Source of the DNA: Bacteroidota bacterium
GTDB lineage: Bacteria > Bacteroidota > Bacteroidia > Bacteroidales > F082
Assembly: GCA_016845175.1 (NCBI GenBank)
Contig: JAERTD010000026.1
Span: 186,001 to 250,000, forward strand
Direction: 5' to 3'
Length of the DNA stretch: 64,000 nt
Position 1 is the stretch's first letter, and the number at the start of each line of letters is the position of its first letter. Below the pieces are notes generated by a model. The model saw nothing but the letters and a program-made list of their open reading frames with translations, was not told where the DNA came from and ran no database searches. The position numbers and the translations under genes are program-made. Positions 7,401-15,463 of the stretch are shown piece by piece.

Positions 7401-8732
7401 ATGAAGGAAAAACTTAAGTACCTCATCATACCTGCATTGCTTATCGCAGGATACTTTCTTCTCAACTACAGCTTGCCCAAATACTCAGGGCAATATGTTT
7501 CTATGGTATTGCTGTTTCTGGCAGATGTCTATTTATGGTCTTCAGTACAAAAGCAAGTCTTCAGCTACCGTATCTGGCTAAAACTACTGGTTACATTTAT
7601 ATACTGGTTGCCACTCATGTTGGTTGTTTTTCTGATGATTGGTGGCACTGTGCTACCTGTTGTTGAATGGAATGATGTATTCAGAACTTATCTTCTGGGT
7701 TTCATACTTGTATTCTACACAGCAAAGCTCCTGCCAGTGGTTTTTTTAGTTCTGGCAGACCTAATCAGAATAACCGACAGGCTTTTCGTATTAGTTAAAA
7801 AGAAAGGCAGACAAAAAGTTAATGATGAGCAGGAGGGAATGAGCCGAAGCAAATTCCTGAAATATATTGGCTATCTGTCTGGTGGCCTCGTAATGGGTAC
7901 CATGTTTACCGGCATGTTTAAATGGGTGTATGAATTTAAACTGGTCAGAGAAAGATTACAGTTATCACATTTGCCTGCAGGATTTAGAGGCTTCAAGATT
8001 GTTCAGATTTCCGATATGCATCTGGGAAGCTGGACCTCATTAAAGCCCTTGGAGCAGGCCGTAGATATGATTAATAAGCTGGAACCTGATGTGGTTGTTT
8101 TCACAGGAGACCTGGTGAATTTTTCCACCAAAGAAGCCTTCCGGTTTGAGGATACTCTTAAAAAACTACAAGCTAAAAGAGGTGTGTACACAGTCCTGGG
8201 TAATCACGATTATGGTGATTATGTGAAATGGAATACTGCTGACGAAAAAGCGCAGAATATGACGGATCTCTTCGCTTTTTTCAAGCGTATAGGCTGGGAT
8301 TTACTTAATAATGAAAACAGAGTATTTGAGGAAGCTGACGGACAACTTGCCTTACTGGGTGTTGAAAACTGGGGTCATAACCCCAGATTTCCACAATACG
8401 GCCGTATTGATGATGCCATGAAAGGCACAGAAAATGCTGATGTCAGGGTATTGATGACCCACGATCCTTCTCACTGGGAAAAAATTATCATCCCTCAACA
8501 ATACCCGATTGACCTTTCTCTCTCAGGTCATACCCATGGATTTCAATTTGGCATAGAAACCAAAGATATGAAGTGGAGTCCTGCCAAATACTTATATAAA
8601 TACTGGGCCGGTATGTATAAGGATGAAACCAGTGATCGCTATATCTATGTGAATAGAGGCCTTGGTTCCATAGGTTATCCGGGCCGTATTGGAATATTAC
8701 CAGAAATCACATTAATTGAGCTTGAAGCTTAG
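7401..8732 (+). CDS. Membrane-anchored metallophosphoesterase (YaeI-like)
   Basis: The 443-residue protein has about four transmembrane helices in residues 7-121 and another at ~151-172, then a calcineurin-like phosphoesterase domain. The metal-binding motifs appear in order: SDMHLGS (~205), GDLVNF (~235), GNHDYG (~268) and GHTHG (~378), which bind a two-metal centre. Family members hydrolyse phosphodiester or phosphomonoester bonds; the E. coli YaeI type has been linked to phosphodiesterase activity, but the substrate here is unknown. The active domain should lie on one face of the inner membrane. A promoter box is at 7275-7282. It stands alone. Confidence 0.88.
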   Translation: MKEKLKYLIIPALLIAGYFLLNYSLPKYSGQYVSMVLLFLADVYLWSSVQKQVFSYRIWLKLLVTFIYWLPLMLVVFLMIGGTVLPVVEWNDVFRTYLLGFILVFYTAKLLPVVFLVLADLIRITDRLFVLVKKKGRQKVNDEQEGMSRSKFLKYIGYLSGGLVMGTMFTGMFKWVYEFKLVRERLQLSHLPAGFRGFKIVQISDMHLGSWTSLKPLEQAVDMINKLEPDVVVFTGDLVNFSTKEAFRFEDTLKKLQAKRGVYTVLGNHDYGDYVKWNTADEKAQNMTDLFAFFKRIGWDLLNNENRVFEEADGQLALLGVENWGHNPRFPQYGRIDDAMKGTENADVRVLMTHDPSHWEKIIIPQQYPIDLSLSGHTHGFQFGIETKDMKWSPAKYLYKYWAGMYKDETSDRYIYVNRGLGSIGYPGRIGILPEITLIELEA

Positions 8733-8820
8733 TTATATTGCTGGTTTATACGCATTCCCTGTTTCTCAGTTGGGATGTCTCCCTAACGGAACTTCAATAA
8801 TTCTTCTACCATAAGCATCT

Positions 8821-8856
8821 TTTGTGATGAGTTTTTTGTAAGGAATGATATATTTG
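8821..8856 (+). promoter_or_regulatory. Putative Bacteroidota-type promoter for 8893-9966
   Basis: TATATTTG at 8849-8856 matches the -7 consensus TAnnTTTG, and a TTTG lies at 8821-8824, 24 nt upstream (slightly long for the usual -33 spacing). The box is 36 nt before the ATG at 8893 and so also argues against the upstream in-frame ATG at 8845, which would lie before the transcription start. Confidence 0.45.
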
Positions 8857-8892
8857 CCCGTCTTATATGGAATAAATCTAAATAATAGACCT

Positions 8893-9966
8893 ATGAAACT
8901 AATTTACAATGTTCTAATAATGCTATCAGTTCCTGTTGCACTGATCCTGATGAGTAATGCCGGAGGAAGCCCGGGTGGCCGAACAGGTTCACCTGGTGAC
9001 GGTACCAATTGTACAGCCTGTCATGCAGGTATTGCAACACCACAAACCGCCTGGATTAGCAGCGATATTCCTGCTCAGGGATATGAAGCAGGAGAAACCT
9101 ATACCATTACTGCCACAGGAACCCATAGTGGCGTTCAAAAATTTGGTTTTGAGTTGACCGCTGAAGATCAAGCATCAGATAAAGTGGGGACTTTCACCAT
9201 AACCAATAGTACAAGGACCAAACTTGCCAATGCCAGCCAGGCAGTAACCCACACTTCTGGAGGAAATACACCAACAGCTAATTCTGCCACCTGGTCAATG
9301 GACTGGACTGCACCAGATGTTGGCACCGGTACTGTGGTTTTTTATGCGGCTTTTAATGCTGCCAATGGCAATGAGGAGACAAGCGGAGACCAGATTTACA
9401 CCTCATTGCTTACAGTGGAAGAATATGTGGCTGTGCCACACTTAACGGATATTACTCCTGAATTTGGACGACAGGGTCAGTCACTTGATGTAGTAATAAA
9501 CGCTGCCGATACTGATTGGATGTCAGGTGTGACTAGCATTAGTTTTAATCTAAGCGATGATCCGAACGTGAGTTTTGAACCCAGCAGTTTCACAGTTAAT
9601 AGCAATACGCAAATTACAGCTAGTCTGGATATTACCAGTGATCAAGAATTGGGCATATACCATTTATGGGTAGACAATATAGAGTTACAAAATGCATTTT
9701 CTGTTGAAATTGTTGATGGCGTAAATGATAATGTTTTAGCCAGTGCGATTTCATTATATCCTAATCCTTCAACTGAACGACTGTTTGTTGGTGCACCTTT
9801 AGGTGCTGAAGTGAGCATAATAAACCTCATAGGCCAGCAAGTAAAATCTTTTACTTCTCAAGCTCCTGAAACTACTGTAGATGTATCAGCTTTTGATGCA
9901 GGTATATATATAATCAGAGTTCACCAATACGGAGAGCAGGCAAGTTTCCGATTTATAAAAAACTAA
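8893..9966 (+). CDS. Secreted choice-of-anchor-V (Reeler-like) protein with T9SS sorting domain
   Basis: Starting at ATG 8893 the product has 357 residues: a signal peptide (IYNVLIMLSVPVALILMSNAG), then a glycine-rich start and the motif GDGTNCTACHAG, which resembles the N-terminal signature of the choice-of-anchor V domain of surface proteins. A beta-sandwich (to ~residue 185), an Ig-like segment, and a C-terminal T9SS domain (LYPNPSTERLFVG ... AGIYIIRVHQYG ... RFIKN) follow. CTACH is formally a haem c attachment motif; whether haem is bound is unknown. The upstream ATG at 8845 is less likely because it lies before a promoter box. Followed by a strong terminator. Confidence 0.82.
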   Translation: MKLIYNVLIMLSVPVALILMSNAGGSPGGRTGSPGDGTNCTACHAGIATPQTAWISSDIPAQGYEAGETYTITATGTHSGVQKFGFELTAEDQASDKVGTFTITNSTRTKLANASQAVTHTSGGNTPTANSATWSMDWTAPDVGTGTVVFYAAFNAANGNEETSGDQIYTSLLTVEEYVAVPHLTDITPEFGRQGQSLDVVINAADTDWMSGVTSISFNLSDDPNVSFEPSSFTVNSNTQITASLDITSDQELGIYHLWVDNIELQNAFSVEIVDGVNDNVLASAISLYPNPSTERLFVGAPLGAEVSIINLIGQQVKSFTSQAPETTVDVSAFDAGIYIIRVHQYGEQASFRFIKN

Positions 9967-9988
9967 TTTTACTTCCGGATACTAGTTA

Positions 9989-10019
9989 GCCCATTGACGA
10001 GTAGTCAATGGGCTTTTTT
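9989..10019 (+). terminator. Intrinsic terminator
   Basis: GCCCATTGAC (9989-9998) and GTCAATGGGC (10004-10013) form a perfect 10-bp stem with a 5-nt loop followed by six T residues. It ends the transcript of the T9SS protein gene 23 nt after its stop. Confidence 0.93.
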
Positions 10020-10081
10020 GTATGTATGTTTCGTTGATTATGTTTTTCTGATTTTAGTATTTTTACCAAAAAGCAAATCCC

Positions 10082-10435
10082 ATGGAAAAGCAATGCCTTG
10101 AGTGTGGAGAGGAGCTGGTCGGGAGGGTTGATAAAAAATTCTGTTCCGACTATTGTCGAAATGCCTACCATAACAAGCAAAATAAGGATGAAACCCGTTT
10201 TGTTAACCAAATAAACAGAATTCTTAGAAAGAACCGAAGAATTCTGAAAGCCCTGACTCCTGATGGTAAGGCTAAAGTGACTAAGAAAATGCTACTGAAA
10301 CACGGGTTTTCTTTCAAGTACTTTACTCATGTGTATAAAACCAAGGAAGGTAAGGTGTATTATTTCTGCTATGAACATGGATACCTTCCGTTGAAGAATA
10401 ACTACTTTGCCCTGGTTATCAATGAAGACATATAG
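10082..10435 (+). CDS. Small zinc-ribbon protein, function unknown
   Basis: The 117-residue protein starts with a four-cysteine zinc ribbon: CLECG at 5-9 and CSDYC near 22-26, followed by RNAYHNKQN. The rest is basic and helical (RILRKNRRILKAL ... KKMLLKHGFSFKYFTHVY) and ends in an aromatic segment. The layout resembles small conserved Bacteroidota proteins with an N-terminal zinc finger and a nucleic-acid-binding look. No partner or function is recognisable. It is monocistronic, preceded by a terminator. Confidence 0.75.
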   Translation: MEKQCLECGEELVGRVDKKFCSDYCRNAYHNKQNKDETRFVNQINRILRKNRRILKALTPDGKAKVTKKMLLKHGFSFKYFTHVYKTKEGKVYYFCYEHGYLPLKNNYFALVINEDI

Positions 10436-10503
10436 TAATTCATTGCCTTAAAATACTAATAGCTGTTGTTAGACTGGGAAGAGGCTTCAAAGAAGTGTTG
10501 ACA

Positions 10504-11226
10504 CTATTCCTTGTTGTAGATAACCGGCATATTTCCCTTCCACTGCTCCCAAAGTCTATGGCCATCAACAAGTTTGGCCATAAAATCACCCACATTTATA
10601 CGACTGGTTTTTCCGGCATTAAATATAGGACTCCGGATAGGAGAAACTTCCATGAAATAATCAGTTACCTTATCATTATTGACCAATGAGTCAGGTCTGA
10701 CCACAACCCATTCTGTAGTTGTACTGTCCTGACCAATGGAAACTCGCAAATAATCAGCGGCAGCCTCATTATCAGAATGTGGGGGTAGTAAAACCCTGAT
10801 CAGCCCGGTTACTATTCTTTCACCAAGGGTAATTGGCTCGTTCAAATCGCGATTTCTGTTTCCTGTAGTATTCATCAATACTAATTTCAGGGGTTTGGTA
10901 ACAGATTTGTCTTGATTGGCCTTGCAAATTAGTCCTACCGCATCTCGTACCAGTTTTCGTGGTTTTCCATACATGCCTTTAAAGTTTAAGTTGTGGCCTA
11001 AACAGGAGGCAGCTGCCTGACAGTCACTTAAGTAGCCGGCCATTTCTTTGGTGCTTATCTTATTGATCGGACGTTCGATAATATGTATCTTATCATTATT
11101 TTTCCAGGTATCAGGTATGTTGTTGCTTGAGCGAAGGATTACCTTTACCTCATGTCCCATATCCAAAAGTCGTTGAACGAGATGTTTTCCGGTTGCTCCG
11201 CTGGCACCGGCCACTAAAGTTTTCAT
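10504..11226 (-). CDS. NAD(P)-binding oxidoreductase of the atypical SDR type
   Basis: The 240-residue protein opens with TLVAGASGATGKHLVQRLLDMGHEVKV, the GxxGxxG dinucleotide-binding loop of atypical short-chain dehydrogenases (NmrA/YwnB-like). The end of the first strand unit carries RSS, and the chain has the expected Rossmann length but no clear YxxxK active site. Such proteins are often NAD(P)H-binding epimerase-like enzymes or redox sensors. It is transcribed on its own, 258 nt upstream of which the thiolase gene ends. Confidence 0.78.
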   Translation of the reverse strand: MKTLVAGASGATGKHLVQRLLDMGHEVKVILRSSNNIPDTWKNNDKIHIIERPINKISTKEMAGYLSDCQAAASCLGHNLNFKGMYGKPRKLVRDAVGLICKANQDKSVTKPLKLVLMNTTGNRNRDLNEPITLGERIVTGLIRVLLPPHSDNEAAADYLRVSIGQDSTTTEWVVVRPDSLVNNDKVTDYFMEVSPIRSPIFNAGKTSRINVGDFMAKLVDGHRLWEQWKGNMPVIYNKE

Positions 11227-11408
11227 AGAGTAATTGTTGTATGTATCTTAAAAAAGGAGCTGTTTGTTTACAGTCCGTCCAAAGATATCCGATTTTTCAG
11301 AAACCGAGCAAACCAATTATAATTTACCCATAATTACTTTTGGGTTCGGCTTTTTAGACCCTGTTATCCCGGAGCAAAAACGTATAAGTATAAGAAGATC
11401 AAAGAGTG

Positions 11409-11425
11409 GCCTGTAGTATACAGGC
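11409..11425. other. Perfect 7-bp hairpin downstream of the 3-oxoadipate operon
   Basis: GCCTGTA (11409-11415) and TACAGGC (11419-11425) with a 3-nt loop lie 60 nt past the thiolase stop. There is no T-run on the minus-strand side, so it is not a textbook terminator for the operon, though it may act as a 3' end or RNA stability element. The rest of the gap 11,227-11,484 holds nothing else I recognise. Confidence 0.4.
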
Positions 11426-11484
11426 TTTTACAGTATAACACGGGATGGATTCCTATTCGATGGAGCTTTTGTGGCCAATGAGTT

Positions 11485-12687
11485 TTATACTTTTTCAAGA
11501 ACGACGGCAATTCCCTGTCCCACACCAATACACATGGTGCAAAGGGCTTTATTGGCATTTGAATGCAGCATCTGATAATAAGCAGAAGTTACGATTCTAG
11601 CACCTGACATACCCAGAGGATGACCCAATGCAATGGCTCCACCCAATGGATTTATTCTGGCATCATTTACATCCAAACCAAGTTCTTGGATGCAACCAAG
11701 TGACTGGGCAGCAAAGGCTTCGTTCAATTCAATAATGCCCATGTCGTCCAGCTTCATCCCCAGGCGGTTAAGCAACTTTTGGGTTGCCGGAACAGGTCCC
11801 ATACCCATAATACGAGGAGGTACACCTGCGGTTTGCATACCAAGAATTTTTGCTTTGGGTGTCAATCCGTACTTCTTTACAGCTTCTTCTGAGGCAATGA
11901 TCAGTGCAGCGGCACCGTCATTTACACCTGAAGCATTACCGGCAGTGATGGTTCCTTCTGCATGCGTGATCGGCTTCAAAGAGGCCAATTTCTCCAAAGA
12001 ACTTAACCTGGGGTGTTCATCGGTATCTATGACGGTTATGGCTCCTTTTCTCCCGCGAATTTCAACCGGTGTAATTTCTCTGGAAAGACTTCCGTTCTTT
12101 AATGCTTCAGCAGCTTTTTCCTGGCTGTGTTGGGCGAACTTATCCTGTTCTTCCCGTCCAATATTGAAATCTGTGGCAATATTTTCAGCCGTCTGAATCA
12201 TAGATTCGGTGCCGTATTGGGCATTCAGTTTTTTATTGACAAAGCGCCAGCCAATGGTGGTGTCATATACTTCTGCTGCCCTGGAAAATGCTGTGGTCGA
12301 TTTGCCCATGACAAAAGGTGCCCTTGACATGCTTTCCACACCACCGGCAATCATCAAATGGGCTTCACCAGCCTTAATGGCTCTTGCAGCAGTACCAATG
12401 GCATCCATACCTGATCCACACAACCTGTTCACCGTCACACCCGGGATCTTTTCAGAATAACCGGCAAGCAAAAGTGACATGCGAGCCACGTTTCTGTTAT
12501 CTTCTCCTGCCTGGTTAGCGCAACCCAGAATTACATCATCCACTGCCTGCCAATCAACACCTGGATTTCTTTCCATGAGGACCTTTAATGGAATAGCTGC
12601 TAAATCATCTGATCTCACTGGGGAAAGTCCACCGGCGTATTTACCAACTGGAGTTCTTATGGCATCACATATGTATACGTTTGTCAT
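11485..12687 (-). CDS. pcaF: Thiolase, 3-oxoadipyl-CoA thiolase (PcaF) type
   Basis: The 400-residue thiolase has the nucleophile C90 in NRLCGSGMD, the C-terminal GHPLG histidine motif and the CIGVGQG cysteine motif. The whole chain follows 3-oxoadipyl-CoA thiolases as I remember them: YICDAIRTPVGK, VILGCANQAGEDNRNVARM, AGGVESMSRAPFVMGK, DTTIGWRFVN, GPVPATQKLL and CTMCIGVGQGIA. The known reaction is 3-oxoadipyl-CoA + CoA to succinyl-CoA + acetyl-CoA. It is the last gene of the operon with PcaI/PcaJ-like CoA-transferase subunits, which supports that assignment over a general beta-oxidation thiolase. A broader 3-oxoacyl-CoA range cannot be excluded. Confidence 0.88.
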   Translation of the reverse strand: MTNVYICDAIRTPVGKYAGGLSPVRSDDLAAIPLKVLMERNPGVDWQAVDDVILGCANQAGEDNRNVARMSLLLAGYSEKIPGVTVNRLCGSGMDAIGTAARAIKAGEAHLMIAGGVESMSRAPFVMGKSTTAFSRAAEVYDTTIGWRFVNKKLNAQYGTESMIQTAENIATDFNIGREEQDKFAQHSQEKAAEALKNGSLSREITPVEIRGRKGAITVIDTDEHPRLSSLEKLASLKPITHAEGTITAGNASGVNDGAAALIIASEEAVKKYGLTPKAKILGMQTAGVPPRIMGMGPVPATQKLLNRLGMKLDDMGIIELNEAFAAQSLGCIQELGLDVNDARINPLGGAIALGHPLGMSGARIVTSAYYQMLHSNANKALCTMCIGVGQGIAVVLEKV

Positions 12688-12732
12688 TTTTCTGTTTTTT
12701 GAAGTTAGTATTGAGACCTTTCTGCTTATTAA

Positions 12733-14076
12733 TTATTTGGCTAAGGCTTCGATTCTGGGTTTGAATTTTGTAAGGGCATTGAATAAGGCATCAGTTAACT
12801 TATCCACTTCACGCTGACTTATGGTTGTAGAGAACATGCAGGAAAAAGTATTAATCATCATAATATTCTCCCTGAGGAACATATAATCCAGAATATCGGT
12901 GATCAATTTACGTTCTTCTTTATCCTGGTATGATTCACGAAAGTGGCTAGGCACTTTATGCCTGAAATGGAACCTGAACATGGAGCCTGCTCCCGTAATT
13001 TTAATGGGAACATCGACTTCTTTGACGACCTCTCTGATTTGTTTTTTAGCTACCGAGGCCATATGGTTGATGTCTTTAACAGCCTGACTGTCGTATAGTT
13101 CCATGGCAGTCTTTCCAGCTACCATGGTTATTGGATTGGCTGAAAAAGTACCCGAGTGGGGTTGCTTCAATATCCTGCGGGTAGGGTCGAATACACTCAT
13201 GATTTCTTCGTTTCCGGCAATGGCGCCCACGGGAAAACCGCCTCCAATAATTTTTCCAAGAGCTGTTAAGTCAGGTCGGATTGGGTATTTGGATTGTGCA
13301 CCATTGTAGGTCACCCTGTAGGTCACCACTTCGTCAAAAACCAGTAAGACTTTATTTTTTCGGGTCCATTTGTGAATGGCCATCAAATAATCCTCATCAA
13401 TGGGGAACATGCCCACACGATGGGATACCGGATCAATCAATACACAAGCCAGTTCTTCCTTGTTGTCCTCCAGCAATTTTAAAGTCCGTTCGGTATCATT
13501 GTATGGAAATACAATCACATCGTTCTTAACTCCTTGGGGCGTTCCAAAGGCCACAGGTACAGAATTGGGTTTGTCAATGTCTCCCCATGTATTTGGTGTA
13601 GCGATCTGACTGATCTCAGCAAAATCATAGGTGCCATGATAAGCACCTTCGGCTTTGGCTATTTTCTCACGTCCCGTATAGGCCCGTGTAGCTTTAATCA
13701 TCGACATTACAGCCTCGGTACCAGAGTTTACAAAACGTATTTTTTCGAAATTATAATTTCGTTTTACCAATAGTTCTCCAAACTCAATTTCGATTTGCGT
13801 TCCCAGGGTATAGGCTGTGCCCTTTCTCATTTGGTCAGTTACTGCTTCAACGATGGCCGGGTGGGAGTGACCATGGATGAGTGAGGCCATATTATTGGCA
13901 AAGTCAACACGTTCGGTGCCGTCAATATCAGTAACATAGCTACCAAGGGCTGTGGCTGCATAAAAAGGGTGTGGTCTGCGGAATATGGTATTCCGGCTCA
14001 CACCTCCAGTCATCACCTCTTTGGCTCTCTTATAAAGGTTCTGACTATTCGTTCGGTTTACTTGAATATTGCTCAT
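12733..14076 (-). CDS. Class III aminotransferase, probable beta-amino-acid aminotransferase
   Basis: The 447-residue PLP enzyme belongs to the glutamate-1-semialdehyde-aminomutase-like branch: FVNSGTEA (115-122), EGAYHG (143-148), LLVFDEVVTYR (244-254, with D248 for the PLP ring nitrogen) and the Schiff-base lysine K275 in LGKIIGGGFPVGA. The same architecture and the FDEVxTxR and HSGTF motifs occur in beta-phenylalanine/beta-amino-acid aminotransferases. HemL is unlikely because the gene sits in a catabolic operon. In context it should remove the amino group from the product of the neighbouring aminomutase, giving a 3-oxoacid, with 2-oxoglutarate or pyruvate as acceptor. Gaps to neighbours are 29 and 45 nt. 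Substrate is inferred. Confidence 0.82.
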   Translation of the reverse strand: MSNIQVNRTNSQNLYKRAKEVMTGGVSRNTIFRRPHPFYAATALGSYVTDIDGTERVDFANNMASLIHGHSHPAIVEAVTDQMRKGTAYTLGTQIEIEFGELLVKRNYNFEKIRFVNSGTEAVMSMIKATRAYTGREKIAKAEGAYHGTYDFAEISQIATPNTWGDIDKPNSVPVAFGTPQGVKNDVIVFPYNDTERTLKLLEDNKEELACVLIDPVSHRVGMFPIDEDYLMAIHKWTRKNKVLLVFDEVVTYRVTYNGAQSKYPIRPDLTALGKIIGGGFPVGAIAGNEEIMSVFDPTRRILKQPHSGTFSANPITMVAGKTAMELYDSQAVKDINHMASVAKKQIREVVKEVDVPIKITGAGSMFRFHFRHKVPSHFRESYQDKEERKLITDILDYMFLRENIMMINTFSCMFSTTISQREVDKLTDALFNALTKFKPRIEALAK

Positions 14077-14105
14077 AGGTAAACTTTTGGGTTAATTTAC
14101 TTGCC

Positions 14106-14756
14106 TTATTGGTGAAGTCTGGCTTCGGTTCTTTCTTGCAAATACCCGAAGTCTACACCTGGTGCCATTTCTTTTACGAATAGTTTTCCATCAACCACAT
14201 CAATAATGGCCAGGTTGGTGTATATCCTGCTAACCACACCTTTGCCTGTAAGCGGGTAGGAGCATTTTTCGACAATTTTAGATCCACCACTTTTGGTGTT
14301 GTGTTTGGTGATCACATAAATTGTTTTGACCCCTGCCACTAAATCCATGGCGCCTCCCACTGCTGGGATAGCGTCCACATCACCAGTGGACCAATTGGCT
14401 AAATCGCCTTCTTCTGAAACCTGATAGGCTCCAAGTACACATATATCAATGTGACCACCACGAATCATGGAAAAACTATCGGCATGATGGAAATAGGCGG
14501 CGCCGGGAATGGCTGTTACATATTTCTTTCCTGCATTGACTAATTCATAGTCTTCGGACCCACTTTCGGCTACTTTTCCCATGCCCAGCAAACCATTTTC
14601 GGTATGATAAATGACTTCACGTCCTTCAGGGATAAAGCCAGCCACCATTTCAGGGATGCCAATACCCAGGTTAACATAAGCGCCATCATGAATGTCCTTG
14701 GCTACATTTTGTGCCATTTCACCGGTGCTCCAGCCAATTGTTTCTTTTAATTCCAT
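14106..14756 (-). CDS. pcaJ: 3-oxoacid CoA-transferase subunit B, PcaJ type
   Basis: The 216-residue subunit carries NLGIGIPEMVAGFIPEG, the catalytic glutamate motif ENGLLGMG, and FHHADSFSMIRGGHIDICVLGA followed by GDLANW. The HHADSFSM and GDLANW forms are those of 3-oxoadipate CoA-transferase beta subunits as I recall them, rather than of acetoacetate transferase (ScoB), though I cannot align them here. The enzyme moves CoA from succinyl-CoA to the 3-oxoacid. Its start overlaps the end of the alpha-subunit gene by 10 bp, as is usual for heteromeric CoA-transferases. Confidence 0.87.
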   Translation of the reverse strand: MELKETIGWSTGEMAQNVAKDIHDGAYVNLGIGIPEMVAGFIPEGREVIYHTENGLLGMGKVAESGSEDYELVNAGKKYVTAIPGAAYFHHADSFSMIRGGHIDICVLGAYQVSEEGDLANWSTGDVDAIPAVGGAMDLVAGVKTIYVITKHNTKSGGSKIVEKCSYPLTGKGVVSRIYTNLAIIDVVDGKLFVKEMAPGVDFGYLQERTEARLHQ

Positions 14757-15463
14757 GGGTACCTCCTTTTCTCTGCTACGAGTACTGACTCATCCGCAGG
14801 ATTTGAAATTTCAACGACTCTTTTTACAAAAATTCCGGGTGTGACCACACATTCCGGATCCAGTTGTCCAAGTGGCACTACTTCCCTGGCCTGAACAATG
14901 CTGGTTTTCGCAGCCATACACATGACCGGACCAAAATTTCTGGCAGTTTTATTGTAAATCAGATTGCCGTATTTGTCGGCTGCATGGCATTTAACCAATG
15001 AAAAGTCCGCCTGAATGGCATGTTCCAGTACATAGGTGGTTCCATTAAAAACCTTAGTCTCTTTACCTTCGGCCAATGTGGTGTTAACAGTGGCAGGGGT
15101 GTAAAATGCGGGAATACCGGCTCCTGCCGCCCTGATCCTTTCTGCCAGGGTGCCTTGTGGTACCAGTTCCAGTTCAATCTCACCCTTGCGGTAAAGTTCT
15201 GGGAAAACCACTGAAATTACTGTCCTCGGAAAAGAACAGATGATTTTACTCACCTGTTTATTTTCGATGAGTGCAGCCAGGCCAACATTGCCGCTTCCTG
15301 CATTATTACTCACTACAGTCAGGTTTTTTGAACCCTTGTCGATTAGGGCATGAATGAGTTCGATTGGGCTCCCGGCTTCACCGAAACCACCAATCATTAC
15401 AGTTGCTCCATCCGGGATGTCAGCAACTGCTTCTTGGGCTGATTTGATAATTTTGTTTATCAT
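14747..15463 (-). CDS. pcaI: 3-oxoacid CoA-transferase subunit A, PcaI type
   Basis: The 238-residue subunit has the CoA-binding GGFGEAGSP loop, VVSNNAGSGNVGLAAL, CSFPR, VPQGTLAERIRAAGAGIPAF and ARNFGPVMCMAAKT. The CSFPR segment and the AxxNFGPxM..AAKT block are features I associate with PcaI (3-oxoadipate CoA-transferase alpha) and not with ScoA, where SYxGEN appears instead. It pairs with the product of 14106-14756. The start ATG overlaps the aminomutase stop codon (TAATG), so the genes are translationally coupled, tying CoA activation to the radical SAM step. Confidence 0.88.
   Translation of the reverse strand: MINKIIKSAQEAVADIPDGATVMIGGFGEAGSPIELIHALIDKGSKNLTVVSNNAGSGNVGLAALIENKQVSKIICSFPRTVISVVFPELYRKGEIELELVPQGTLAERIRAAGAGIPAFYTPATVNTTLAEGKETKVFNGTTYVLEHAIQADFSLVKCHAADKYGNLIYNKTARNFGPVMCMAAKTSIVQAREVVPLGQLDPECVVTPGIFVKRVVEISNPADESVLVAEKRRYPWN

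Noticed and set aside
11633..12196. 187-residue plus-strand frame inside the thiolase gene
   Set aside because: Shadow of a strongly conserved thiolase on the other strand; no domain of its own.
12733..14076. Glutamate-1-semialdehyde aminomutase HemL
   Set aside because: It shares the fold and motifs, but sits inside a catabolic operon with an aminomutase and CoA-transferase, and resembles beta-amino-acid aminotransferases.
14106..15463. Aromatic (protocatechuate) degradation
   Set aside because: PcaI, PcaJ and PcaF-like genes are present but no ring-cleavage or lactone genes, and the partners are amino-acid enzymes.
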